NCBI GenBank assembly: GCA_947095535.1
Contig: OX352772.1
Location: 163,031,162 to 163,095,161, forward strand
Reading direction: 5' to 3'
Length of the DNA: 64,000 nt
DNA from: Poecilobothrus nobilitatus
Taxonomy: Eukaryota; Arthropoda; Insecta; Diptera; Dolichopodidae
Part shown: positions 48,900 through 57,936 of the stretch, in pieces
Layout of the letters: each line of letters opens with the position of its first letter
Numbering within the stretch: position 1 is the stretch's first letter
Notes under the pieces: generated by a model
The model's input: only the letters and a program-made list of their open reading frames with translations
Database searches by the model: none
What the model was told of the DNA's origin: nothing
Made by a program: the position numbers and the translations under genes

Positions 48900-49699
48900 T
48901 TATGATTGAATGTATGAAATCAGAGCTTGATATTTTTAAAACACAGCCTATTCAGTCAAGTATTTTACTATCTGAAGAAGTTTCCTATAACCCTATTGCT
49001 TCTTTAGATAATCCATCTATCATAGAATTTATTTCACTAGGGCACGGTGATACATATAGAGACTTGTCTTCGACATATCTAAAATTAAAAGTACAAATTT
49101 TAAAAAAAGATGGAACTCAATGGAATAAAGATAAAAAAACTGATGGAACACCTATACAACAACCAAGTGTGGTTAATAATATGTTACATTCATTAATAAA
49201 ACAATGCAATGTTCAAATAAATGGAAAGAATATATCTCCATCAGATGGCAATTATCATTACAGAGCTTATATTGAATCATTGTTAAATTATCGTACGGAT
49301 GCCGCTACAACGCATTTGGAGTGTGGTGGATGGATGTTAGATAAGCCAAATATAGCAAAAACAGATAATAGCGGTTCAAAAGAACGTCAAAAGTTATACG
49401 AAAATAGCAATGTAGTGGAACTTATGGGGAAACTACATTTAGATATGTTTAACCAACCTACACTTCTCATAAACAATGTCGATGTTCGAGTTATCCTAAC
49501 ATTAGAAAAACCAGAATTTTACCTCTTTGCAGATGATACTGATGAATCTCAACTGAAAATTTTAGAAGCCACTTTATTTATGAGACATGTAACAATTAAT
49601 CCTAGTGTGCTATTAGCACATAATGCTGTATTGGAAAAAAACTAATGCCAAATAGAATTACAAACGGGTAGAGGTAAAAACTTTTACCATTCCACAGAA

Positions 49700-49753
49700 T
49701 AGTTCATCAATATCACTTGATAATGTTTTTATTGGACAGTTGCCAAACACAAT
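49700..49753. repeat. 54-bp target duplication of the Penelope-like element, left
   Basis: TAGTTCATCAATATCACTTG... to ...CCAAACACAAT is repeated at 52,925-52,978. The uninterrupted capsid copy B has this sequence once (about 62,413-62,466). Long target duplications occur with Penelope-like elements. Confidence 0.9.
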
Positions 49754-49817
49754 TATTTTTTAAATAATTAATCAAATTTCATATTTAATATTTATATATA
49801 TATAATTTTTTTTTTTT

Positions 49818-50169
49818 CTTCTTTTTTTTTTTTTTTTATTATATATAATTAATTGAAACACCTGTTTTCGTATCACAAATAATAGTTTATTTTTTATATA
49901 TATATTTTTTTTTTTTTCCTCAACTAGTTTCGCCCTTTTTAAAGGCATCATAAGGAAGGTACTACCTAAAAATATACCTTTCATCATATTTTTAATATTT
50001 AAAAATATTAAAGAAAAAAGAAAAGAAAAACAGTTTAAAATTTAACTAACAAAAAAAAATAAAATAAAATTATTTAAAAAGATTAAGAGCAATATACAAA
50101 AACATAACACAACTACAACGAAAAACAAACTGGCATATGTGACAAAAATGTAAATTTACATTTAGCTAA
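49818..50169 (-). repeat. Penelope 3' pLTR
   Basis: Matches 52,503-52,895: ATTATATATAATTAATTGAA, CCTGTTTTCG, CCTCAACTAGTTTCGCCC, then AACAAACTGGCATATGTGAC and TTTACATTTAGCTAA. It lacks about 35 bases present in the other repeat. It overlaps the end of the RT gene by a few bases. Confidence 0.85.
49928..49954 (-). ncRNA. Hammerhead ribozyme motif, core mutated (3' pLTR)
   Basis: Minus strand: CTTATGA, then a stem (GCCTTT-AAA-AAGGGC), then GAAA. The invariant CTGATGA core has T instead of G at its third base, which should abolish cleavage. The stem II and GAAA box are unchanged relative to the other repeat. Confidence 0.7.
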
Positions 50170-52510
50170 ATAAAAATTTGTTGTCCAGTAAAAGATTATT
50201 ATTACTTAAGTCAATTTGGTTATTAAACAAAGTAATATTATTATTTTTATATTTATTTATTTGAAAAATTTCATGTTTATCTAGAACTGAGCCGCCTTTC
50301 AATTCTTTTAACAGTCTGATATTGTTTATATCTGTGATATGTCCTGTTGATTTCAGATGTTGAGCAAGTCTAGATGGTGGGTCAGAAAGGTTATTGATTT
50401 AATATGTTCCGAAAATCTAATTTGCAATGACCTTTTTGTTTTTCCTATGTAAATACCGTCACAATCATTGCATTTAATTCCGTATACTCCACTTTTTGAC
50501 AAAAAATTACATGGTTTTTGTAATTTTAATTTATTGTTGACTAATAAGTTATATAATGTGTTTTTATTGAAGAAGACAGGTTTTATATCAGCTGTGTTGA
50601 GTTGTTTTGATAAACGTTCCGAACAATGTTCTATGTATAGTATTTTCTTATAATTTATTTCAATTGCGTCATTATCAGGTACTGGGAAAATTTTGTTCAT
50701 CATCATTTTATTCGACTTTCGTTTTAATAGATTATGTATAGTGTGTTTCTTGTAACCGTTGTTAATAGCGATATTAATAATGCTATTTAGTTCTTTTTTG
50801 AAATTATCACCAGTTAATGGTACAGATAACATACGGTGTAATAAACAATGGAAAGATGCCATTTTTATTGACCATGGATGATTTGAAGAAGCATGGATAA
50901 TAGCATCTGAAAATGTTTCGTTTCGATATATGTTGAAGTCAAATTTGTTATTAATTATTTCTATAGTTAAGTCTAGAAAATTCAGTTTAACTCCACCATA
51001 TTCTAAAGTCAACTTGATGTTGTTATCCAAAATATTTAAACATTTTTCCAAAAAAGTAGTAACTTCTCTTTCTGTATCAGTCCATATACAGAATATATCA
51101 TCTACATATCGAAACCAGGTTAAAATATTCTTCAAGAGATGGTGTTTGGAATCAAATAGAGTTGTTTCAAAGTTATCCATAAAAATTTCAGTGGCTAGAG
51201 GGGACAAACTTGATCCCATAGCTAAACCATTTGTTTGAGAATAAAACTTGTTATTAAATTCAAAATAATTCTGGTCTATGCAAATGTTAATTAAATTTGG
51301 TAATTCGACTGCTTTGTCTAGATCTCTAAATTTATTTGTTATTTTGTCATAAAAAATATTCTTCAGTTTAGCGGTAGGAACAGAAGTAAACAAACTTGAG
51401 ACATCAAATGAAATCAGTTTAGCATTCTTAGGTAATTTAATATTTTCCAATTTATTAATTAATTCTATGGAATTTTTTATAGAGTATTTGGCTTTGAAAT
51501 TAAGCAAATCAGGTAAAGTAAAACTTAAATAACTGGGCAATTTTTGTGCTGCAGCATTACATGCAGAAGCAACAGGACGTAATGGCACACCTAACTTATG
51601 TATTTTCGGTAAACCGTATAGTATGGTCGCTGAAGATTTGTTAGCTTTTAATTTTATCTTTTGTTTTTAGTCAATTTATTTGATTCGATTTACTTATTAT
51701 TAGATTGATTTCCTTTTCATATCTAAAAGTAGGGTTAGCTGGTAACTCTGATGCGCTCATGTCTTTAATTGTATTTAGCATTTTTTCTATATATTCTTTT
51801 TTGTCGACTACTACAATTGTATTGCCTTTGTCTGCTTTGCAGAGAATTAAGTTTTCATTTTTTAATTTAGTTTGGATTGTGTTGATACTTTTGTAAATTG
51901 ATTTATCATTAGTATTATTCAGATGGTCGTTGTTGTTGCATTTAGCTATCTGTTTGTAAGTATTTTTAATAATTTGAGCACATTTAGTTTTACATTCAAT
52001 GTTATTGTCTGAGATGGCAGCATCTGTATAAACGGCTAAGTCTATTAGTTCACTCTTGTTAATTTTATAAGGTGGTGGAGCGTATTTTAAACCGTTGTTT
52101 AGTACACATAGTTCCCTCTCAGAGAAGATAGTATTGGTTGTATGACTATTCTGGAGTGAAATGTTTTATTGTGGTTATTATTGAAATATTTAGCAGGGTT
52201 TTTTAGTAGTATTAATTTAATAATCTTTTTTGTTTGTGTTTTAAATTGGATATAAGAAAGTACTTTAGCTTTTTCATGTGCATGATTTAGTATTTCATCT
52301 AGTTCTATTGCGTGGAGATGGTAGGAAAGTTCAGAATGCAAAATTTTTTAAATGAAAGCCCAAATTATCTCTAATGTGATATTGTTTTTTCATTTCGCTT
52401 TTTAACAAACTTAATTTGGCATTATATATAATGTTTTTTACTGATCTAGAAGTGTTTTTACTATTAAAATGAATATATTTAGGAAAAATCTTATTTAAAA
52501 TATTTCTTTT
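50162..52510 (-). pseudogene. Penelope-like RT with GIY-YIG endonuclease, broken
   Basis: N-terminal region in pieces (52,510 to 51,600: YIHFNSKNTSRSVKN, ELSYHLHAIELDEILNHAHE, CKADKGNTIVVVDKKEYIEK). The main open stretch (50,353-51,588) has RT motifs KLISFDVSSLFTSVP, LAMGSSLSPLATEIFMDNFE, RYVDDIFCIW and LKLTLEYGGVKLNFLDL-like, and a C-terminal GIY-YIG nuclease GVYGIKCNDCDGIYIGKTKR with RFSEH. After a frame change the tail LAQHLKSTGHITDINN ends near 50,162. At least three frame changes and one stop. The endonuclease cuts the target for reverse transcription. Confidence 0.9.
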
Positions 52511-52895
52511 TTTTTTTTTTATTATATATAATTAATTAAAACACCTGTTTTCGTTTCACAAATAATAGTTTATTTTTTATATATATTTTTTTTTTTTTTT
52601 CCTCAACTAGTTTCGCCCTTTTTAAAGGCATCATCAGGAAGATACTACCTAAAAATATACCTTTCATCATATATACAAATAAAAGAAATTATGATTTAAA
52701 AAAAAAAAAAATTATTAAAAAATATTTAAAAATATTTAAAAAAAAAAAAAGAAAAACAGTTTAAAATTTAACTAACAAAAAAAAATAAAATAAAATTATT
52801 TAAAAAGATTAAGAGCAATATACAAAAACATAATACAACTACAACGAAAAACAAACTGGCATATGTGACAAAAATGTAAATTTACATTTAGCTAA
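52503..52895 (-). repeat. Penelope 5' pLTR
   Basis: The upstream terminal repeat of the minus-strand element. Beyond it, up to 52,924, TTTAGCTAA-like phrases repeat three times (TTAGCTAATTTTAGCTAAAC) before the target duplication. Confidence 0.85.
52611..52637 (-). ncRNA. Hammerhead ribozyme motif, intact core (5' pLTR)
   Basis: Minus strand: CTGATGA (52,637-52,631), stem GCCTTT-AAA-AAGGGC, GAAA (52,614-52,611), followed by CTAGTTGAGG. Penelope-like elements are known to carry minimal hammerhead ribozymes in their pLTRs. Stem III would be very short; AACTAGTT is self-complementary, so a dimeric fold is possible. Confidence 0.75.
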
Positions 52896-52924
52896 TTTTA
52901 GCTAAACATTTAGCTAAATCATTT

Positions 52925-52978
52925 TAGTTCATCAATATCACTTGATAATGTTTTTATTGGACAGTTGCCAAACACAAT
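52925..52978. repeat. 54-bp target duplication of the Penelope-like element, right
   Basis: Second copy of 49,700-49,753; the capsid gene continues directly from it (ATTTTTTGCATGACAG). Confidence 0.9.
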
Positions 52979-53470
52979 CATTTTTTGCATGACAGAAAAT
53001 GCAGATTACTCTGGAAAAAGGTCAAAAAACCCATACAATTTTAAACATTTTGATATTTCACAATTTGTGTTAAACGTAAATGGTGTTCAAATACCTAATT
53101 CAGCAATTGAAACCAGTTTTTCAGATGAAAATAATTGCTGTACAAAAGCATACAGTACACTTTTTTCAGGAACTGGAATTTACCATAATGATAAAGGTCA
53201 TCAGATAATAAAAACCATGTTTAGTAATGGGTTTTTCATTGTAGCTTTTGATTTAACTCCAGATGCATCAGGAAATGAAGTGTGTCAAGGTCTACTAAAT
53301 CAAGGTACAGATAGAATTGAGGCAAGGCTATCAAAACCACTTACATCTACACTGACTGCTATTGTTTATGGAGAATTTGATGCAAGTTTACAAATTGATA
53401 AAAACCGAAATATATTCTCAAACCTATAAATAGCATAGGTACATAAAAGTAAATTTGAATATTTGACAAA

Positions 53471-53617
53471 ATGTCACTGTCTTGTGCACTTCTGGATGTA
53501 ACATTTTGTAGTGATGATAATAATACCTTGTTTGCGAAAGATATTTGTATAGTTGGTTTTAAAGAACCTTGTAAAAAGTTTGTAAAAGAGCTCAAGTATA
53601 AATTAGGGATTTTATAA
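53471..53617 (+). CDS. Small ORF after major capsid (copy A)
   Basis: 48 residues, MSLSCALLDVTFCSDDNN start, FKEPCKKFVKELKYK end. It is preserved without change in copy B (62,958-63,104). No domain recognised; it could be an N-terminal exon of the protease or of the next frame. Confidence 0.4.
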   Translation: MSLSCALLDVTFCSDDNNTLFAKDICIVGFKEPCKKFVKELKYKLGIL

Positions 53618-53651
53618 ATGATAAGAATTTTATAAACTAGAGATTTTATAA

Positions 53652-53858
53652 ATGATAATATTATATTTACTCTTTTATTATTACTCTTATTATTATTACT
53701 CTTTTGGAAGTGTGCACAACGATAAAATAAATAACGAGCTCTGTCAAATACTAGAAAAATTTGATGTTATTATAACAAATAACAAAATCAAAAAAGAGTT
53801 TTTATCAAATTATATTAAAGAAACAACTAAAGTATATGACTTGAGTCAATTTGATTGA
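53652..53858 (+). CDS. Small ORF upstream of protease (copy A)
   Basis: 68 codons. The first third is Tyr/Leu-rich because it reads through a TATTATTACTC microsatellite, so the true start is doubtful. The rest (HNDKINNELCQILEKFDVII, FLSNYIKETTKVYDLSQFD) looks protein-like. Its TGA overlaps the protease ATG (TGATG at 53,856-53,860). Confidence 0.4.
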   Translation: MIILYLLFYYYSYYYYSFGSVHNDKINNELCQILEKFDVIITNNKIKKEFLSNYIKETTKVYDLSQFD

Positions 53859-54346
53859 TGAATACCCTAGAGATAAGTGACGTATTAAGATGTAACAAAC
53901 ACACACGTAAATTTTTTAAAGGAGTTTTTTCTCTGGATCAACTCCCCAGAATAGTTGAAAAACAAACTTTTTTTATTGTAAACACTGATAAATCAAAAGA
54001 TCCGGGAACACATTGGTTAGCTATTTTTAAGCCAAAGAATGGCTGTGTTGAATATTTTGATTTGTTTGGTAGAAAACCAGATAAATTAGAAATTTTAAGT
54101 TACTTAAAGAACCAGTGTGTAATTTTTAATAAGAAACAGTTACAAAGTAACTATTCAGATGTCTGTGGGCAATATTGTTGTGTTTATACGTGGTATAGAT
54201 GTTGCGGTTATAGTATGAAAGCTTTTTTAAAAAAATTTAATAAAGGAAATCAACTAGAAAACGATAAGTATATTTTAAGTACCTTTCAAAATGTATTTGG
54301 AAAATATAACTCATTACAAATTTGTGTTCCTAAAACGTATAAATAA
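53858..54346 (+). CDS. Adenain-like cysteine protease (Polinton) (copy A)
   Basis: 162 residues, intact. It processes capsid proteins in related viruses. The catalytic order of adenain is visible: His in DPGTHWLAIFKP (about residue 48), Asp in CVEYFDLFGRKP (about 64), Gln/Cys in SDVCGQYCCVYTWY (about 116). A C-terminal CCGYSMKAFLKKF follows. The length fits the Polinton family. Start: the ATG at 53,858, overlapping the previous stop. Confidence 0.9.
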   Translation: MNTLEISDVLRCNKHTRKFFKGVFSLDQLPRIVEKQTFFIVNTDKSKDPGTHWLAIFKPKNGCVEYFDLFGRKPDKLEILSYLKNQCVIFNKKQLQSNYSDVCGQYCCVYTWYRCCGYSMKAFLKKFNKGNQLENDKYILSTFQNVFGKYNSLQICVPKTYK

Positions 54347-54384
54347 TAAAAACAATATAAACAGGTTTTAGTAAAATTAAAGGA

Positions 54385-54880
54385 ATGGAAGCACCAGGTC
54401 AGAACACAAATTTATTGCTAAGTTACACATATTTTCTCAATAAGAGTCATACATTAAAAATTGCTGTTGGATTTGACTGTGAGTCATTTGAAGCCTCAAG
54501 TATAATTCACCGTATTGGTAAAAAGTCAATTGTCTTAAAATATCATGAACGGAATAAATTTTATTATGAATTTAACAAAAAACTCGATAAGCTGATAATC
54601 AAAGATATAAAACAGAACTTTCATCATGGGCTAAAATCAGCGAACAGGCAAAGTATAAGTATTAACAAAGAAGAAGCAGAGCAGCTTTAAAATTTAAGCG
54701 ATTGTCTTCACGCAGTGATGACCTATTATAAATCTTCTGAGTTAAATGTAAAAGACTATGTTCAGGAATATCTAAATTTATATGTCGAACAACAAGTATT
54801 TAGGTTAGAAAGAGAAATTTATGTACCAATACAACGTGTTAATGTACAATGTAATTATTCAAAGTTATTTTTCCTGTAAT
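54385..54880 (+). pseudogene. Uncharacterised Polinton gene, nonsense-broken (copy A)
   Basis: 101 codons open (MEAPGQNTNLLLSYTYFLNK, VGFDCESFEASSIIHRIGKK), a TAA at 54,688-54,690, then the same frame goes on with CLHAVMTYYKSSELNVKDYV and FRLEREIYVPIQRVNVQC to about 54,880. The family was not recognised. It follows the protease in both copies. Confidence 0.5.
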
Positions 54881-55015
54881 TTTAAAGGAACAAATCTGTA
54901 ATATACTACATAAAACAAACAAAATAAATCACAACAAATAATATAAAAATTTTTATTTTTTATTTATATGTTTTAGATAGACAAATATTTTTCTGTACAC
55001 CTTTCATTAGATTAT

Positions 55016-55312
55016 TTAATTAAAATTATTTAGGATTATTAAATCATTAAAATAATCAAGATCTCCCTGCTGATTATTTATGCCCCAAATTTCATTAAAT
55101 GGAACTGCTTCCTCGTCTTCCTCAATTTCTTCTTCCACTTCTTCTTCTTCGTCTTCTAATTCAACTATCTGAAACGGTGGTATAAATTCCTCAGTTTTTG
55201 CTAAATCTTCGTCGTCCATGGTGGACGTAATTTCATTTTCTTGTATCTGACCTTGTGTATTTACATCATCTACAGTTTCTTTAAATGGAAATGATGTGAA
55301 ATCAGGCAGCAT
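55016..55312 (-). CDS. Acidic small protein (Polinton accessory)
   Basis: 98 residues, starts MLPDFTSFPFKETVDD. A long Glu/Asp run (residues about 52-68) gives a strongly acidic protein. No catalytic motif. It is opposite to and just upstream of the integrase gene. Function unknown; could bind basic core proteins or act in regulation, but this is a guess. Confidence 0.5.
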   Translation of the reverse strand: MLPDFTSFPFKETVDDVNTQGQIQENEITSTMDDEDLAKTEEFIPPFQIVELEDEEEEVEEEIEEDEEAVPFNEIWGINNQQGDLDYFNDLIILNNFN

Positions 55313-55494
55313 TTCAGTGAGTTGTTGAGCAGTCAGAATAGAAATTAATTAAATTTGAAAATAAAAATTGACTCATGTAGAAAAGTATAAAAGCAAATTA
55401 AACTCAATTAGATGATTAGTTTAAACCATGCTTTGGTCTGTCATTTTATGTATAATAATTATTATAACATTACCTTTAACATTTTTAAAACAAA
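55313..55494 (+). promoter_or_regulatory. Divergent intergenic region with TATA-like box
   Basis: GTATAAAAGC at 55,385-55,394 is about 105 bases upstream of the integrase ATG and lies between divergent genes. A TATA-box role is plausible but untested. Confidence 0.35.
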
Positions 55495-56416
55495 ATGTCA
55501 AGAGCTCAAATAGTGACTGAAATTCATATAAAGGCAAGACGTAAATTTCTTAGAAGAAAATTCAAACAGAAAGGTCTAAATGACACGTGGCAAATCGATT
55601 TAGTCGAAATGATACCTTATGGAAAATTTAATAATGGTTATAAATATATGCTGATGGTCATTGATACTTTTTCCAAATATGCCTATGCTGAACCTGTGAA
55701 AACAAAAAATGCTGAAAATGTTTTAAATGCCTTAAAAACAATTATTATTAGAGCTAAAGTTATACCAAAAAATATTCACTCTGATCAAGGCAAGAAATTT
55801 TTTAATTTACAATTTCAAAATTATATGAAAGAAAAATCTATCAATCATTATCACACATTTAGCGAATTAAAAGCATCAATTGTTGAACGATTTAACCGTA
55901 CATTGAAAAATTCTATTCTTCTAAAGATTTAGTTTAAACGGGAATTATAAATGGTTACCTATTATACAATCATTAATAAAAGAATATAATTCAACAAAAC
56001 ATAGCACAACAAAACTTCCTCCTGAAAAATTTACAAAAAAAAACGAAAAAAATATACTGCGGAATGTATATACTGAGCCTAAAATTTTTCAAAAAAGTAA
56101 ATATAAAACTGGAAATTTTGTAAGAATAAGTAAATATAAAGGTCATTTCGAAAAAGGTTATCAACCGAATTGGTCAACTGAAGTATTAAAGATTGATAAA
56201 ATCAATAATACTTATCCTGTTACGTATCAATTATCGGACTATACTAATACGCCAATTTCTGGGGGTTTTTATCAAGCTGAGCTTACACCTGTAAAATACC
56301 CAGATACTTATCTTGTAGAAAAAATTCTGAAAAAGCCAGGAAATAGAGTTTTTATTAAATGGCTAAGTTTTGATGACACACATAATACTTGGATAAATTC
56401 AACAAATATTGTTTAA
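55495..56416 (+). pseudogene. Retroviral-type integrase with chromodomain (Polinton), frameshifted
   Basis: DDE integrase that joins the element to the genome. First D in TWQIDLVEMIPYGKF, second D in NIHSDQGKKFFNL, E in KASIVERFNRTLKN. The frame stops at 55,932 and continues in another frame from KWLPIIQSLIKEYNST (about 55,940) through KGHFEKGYQPNWSTEVLKID (SH3-like) and ends with a chromodomain, YLVEKILKKPGNRVFIKWLS ... TWINSTNIV, at 56,416. The layout fits Polinton integrases. Confidence 0.9.
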
Positions 56417-56607
56417 TATCTGTAAAATAAAACTCTAATAAACACCTGAAAATAAAACTTGAAAACATCTGAAAAATAATATAAAATCTTAACGTCTGAA
56501 AAATCAAATAAAATCTTAACATCTGAAAAAAGAAAATAAAATTAAAACAGTAGAAAATTTCTTTGAAATAAAATTTTTTTATTCTATATAAAATTAGTCT
56601 AAAACTA

Positions 56608-56850
56608 TTACTGATTTGTGGCGAATTCAAAATCACCACGTTCTTCTTTTAAATTTAATTGGCTTTCCTCATTTATGAGGAAATATTCATTTTTTTCGAT
56701 TTCCTCACGGAAATCATTATCTTCAAATACCCCAACTTTTTGATGCGGTATAAATATAATATTATTTAGGGTCTCGAAGACCCATTTTTTACCGTAAACG
56801 GTGTTTAACTTTTTAATTTTATTTATTTTATAGAGCCTACTTGCCTTCAT
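56608..56850 (-). CDS. Small Polinton protein, 80 codons
   Basis: MKASRLYKINKIKKLNTVYG, KKWVFETLNNIIFIPHQKV, then an acidic end. The pattern (basic beta-rich segment with YGKKWVFETL and a hydrophobic IIFIPH) reminds me of short OB-like proteins common in insect Polintons. The assignment is tentative. It is downstream of the polyglutamine gene on the same strand, 19 bases away. Confidence 0.45.
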   Translation of the reverse strand: MKASRLYKINKIKKLNTVYGKKWVFETLNNIIFIPHQKVGVFEDNDFREEIEKNEYFLINEESQLNLKEERGDFEFATNQ

Positions 56851-56869
56851 ATCTTTAACTTTTAAAAAT

Positions 56870-57235
56870 TTAAAAAATTTTTTTTTTTAAATTAAATAAT
56901 TGCACCAGTTTCCTTTTTCTGATGGGATTTGATGTTGCCTTACTCTGATAATCTTGTTGTTGCTGTAGTTGCTGTTGTTGTAGTTGCTGTTGTTGCTGTT
57001 GATGTTGCTGTTGTTGCGGTTGTTGCTGCGTTTGTTGCTGTTGTTGTGGTTGTTGCTGTTGTTGTTGATGATGATGCTGTTGATGTAGTTGTTGTTGTTG
57101 TTGATGAAGATGAGTAGAAGCGTCATCTTCATTTTTCGACTTTCTCCTTTTCGCAGGAAGACGCACTGCTGTACTAGTAGTAGCAGTTGCAGCCTCTTCT
57201 GCAGTCATGAAGAAGTTTAAATATTCCTGTGCCAT
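56870..57235 (-). CDS. Polyglutamine/histidine-rich protein (Polinton accessory)
   Basis: 121 residues. The N-terminus MAQEYLNFFMTAEEAATATT is followed by a nuclear-localisation-like PAKRRKSKNEDD, then about 55 residues of Gln/His, then PIRKRKLVQLFNLKKK. The coding repeat (CAA/CAG/CAT units, about 56,946-57,110) is a microsatellite. The design suggests a small nuclear or regulatory protein; nothing more can be said. Confidence 0.45.
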   Translation of the reverse strand: MAQEYLNFFMTAEEAATATTSTAVRLPAKRRKSKNEDDASTHLHQQQQQLHQQHHHQQQQQQPQQQQQTQQQPQQQQHQQQQQQLQQQQLQQQQDYQSKATSNPIRKRKLVQLFNLKKKIF

Positions 57236-57514
57236 ATCTTGCTTGTTTGAAATTAAACTGATATTTTTTGTATAAAATCCCGATGTATTTATACTAATTA
57301 AAATGTATTGAAGATAAATTTAGGTTGCTTTTTGTTTTTCAATTCTTTCTATTTTAAGATAGTATTAAGATGGGATTCTAGTTGAACAACTATAATTTAT
57401 TAAAGCGACATTTGATTACAATGTAATTGTTCATTTAACAGAGTGAATCTGTATTAAAAATTTAATATTATTCTGTTATTCAAGCATTTAACATCTAAAA
57501 TTCGTATAAAGAAA
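57236..57514. other. Divergent intergenic region, no gene
   Basis: A+T-rich region between the polyglutamine gene and the DNA polymerase gene; it should hold both promoters. No clear TATA box was seen. Confidence 0.35.
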
Positions 57515-57872
57515 ATGTCGAAAAAAATTATTTTACAAAAGTTTCTTACCGAAACTATAACACCTTATATAAACGAAAGTGAAAATTCGACATTTGTTAA
57601 ACGGTTTAATATGAACGGGCACAAAATAAAATTTGTAATTAAATCCGTACCTGACAATAGAGAACCAATTAGCTGGATTAAGGATGCTATACATCAAATA
57701 ATCAACATTGCTGTGACAGATGTGAATTCCAGGGATAAGATTGGGTTAACATTTTGTGGAGAGAGCTTTGAATATCAAGGTCCTGCGTATCTCAGTTTTA
57801 GATCCGCTCATGAACTAAAATTTAGCGACGTTTGGGATGTAATTTCTAATGTTTTTCAAAGTAATTCTGAAG

Positions 57873-57936
57873 GTAGTTATTTATAATACATTTTTGGCTT
57901 CATTTATTATAAACTATTTTTATTTTACGTCTACAG
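57873..57936 (+). other. Probable 64-nt spliceosomal intron in DNA polymerase
   Basis: GTAGTT ... TTTTATTTTACGTCTACAG. Removing it joins ...SNSE and GLSTDTF in frame with a codon split after its first base, and the joined region matches the continuous N-terminal domain of family members. Branch-point-like sequence and a T-rich tract precede the AG. Confidence 0.75.

Larger units (their letters stand above)
49754..52924 (-). mobile_element. Penelope-like retroelement with terminal direct repeats
   Basis: About 3.17 kb on the minus strand, inserted in major capsid copy A and flanked by 54-bp duplications. It has direct terminal repeats (pLTRs) at 49,818-50,169 and 52,503-52,895 and one RT/GIY-YIG gene. 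Hammerhead motifs are present in both repeats. The empty site in copy B gives precise borders. Confidence 0.92.
48902..53429 (+). pseudogene. Major capsid protein (double jelly-roll), split by a Penelope-like insertion (copy A)
   Basis: N-terminal jelly-roll in 48,902-49,645: MIECMKSELDIFKTQPIQSS, FISLGHGDTYRDLSSTYLKL, NNMLHSLIKQCNVQINGK, YRAYIESLLNYRTDAATTHL, LHLDMFNQPTLLINNVDVRV. The C-terminal jelly-roll resumes in another frame and, after the insertion, occupies 52,926-53,429 (NPYNFKHFDISQFVLNVNG, SGTGIYHNDKGHQ, FDLTPDASGNEV, IVYGEFDASLQID). This is the F54H12.2-like Polinton/adintovirus capsid family. Lesions: a frame change at an A7 run near 49,640 (shared with copy B), a TAG at about 49,657 (private), and the 3.2-kb insertion. 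Confidence 0.9.
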
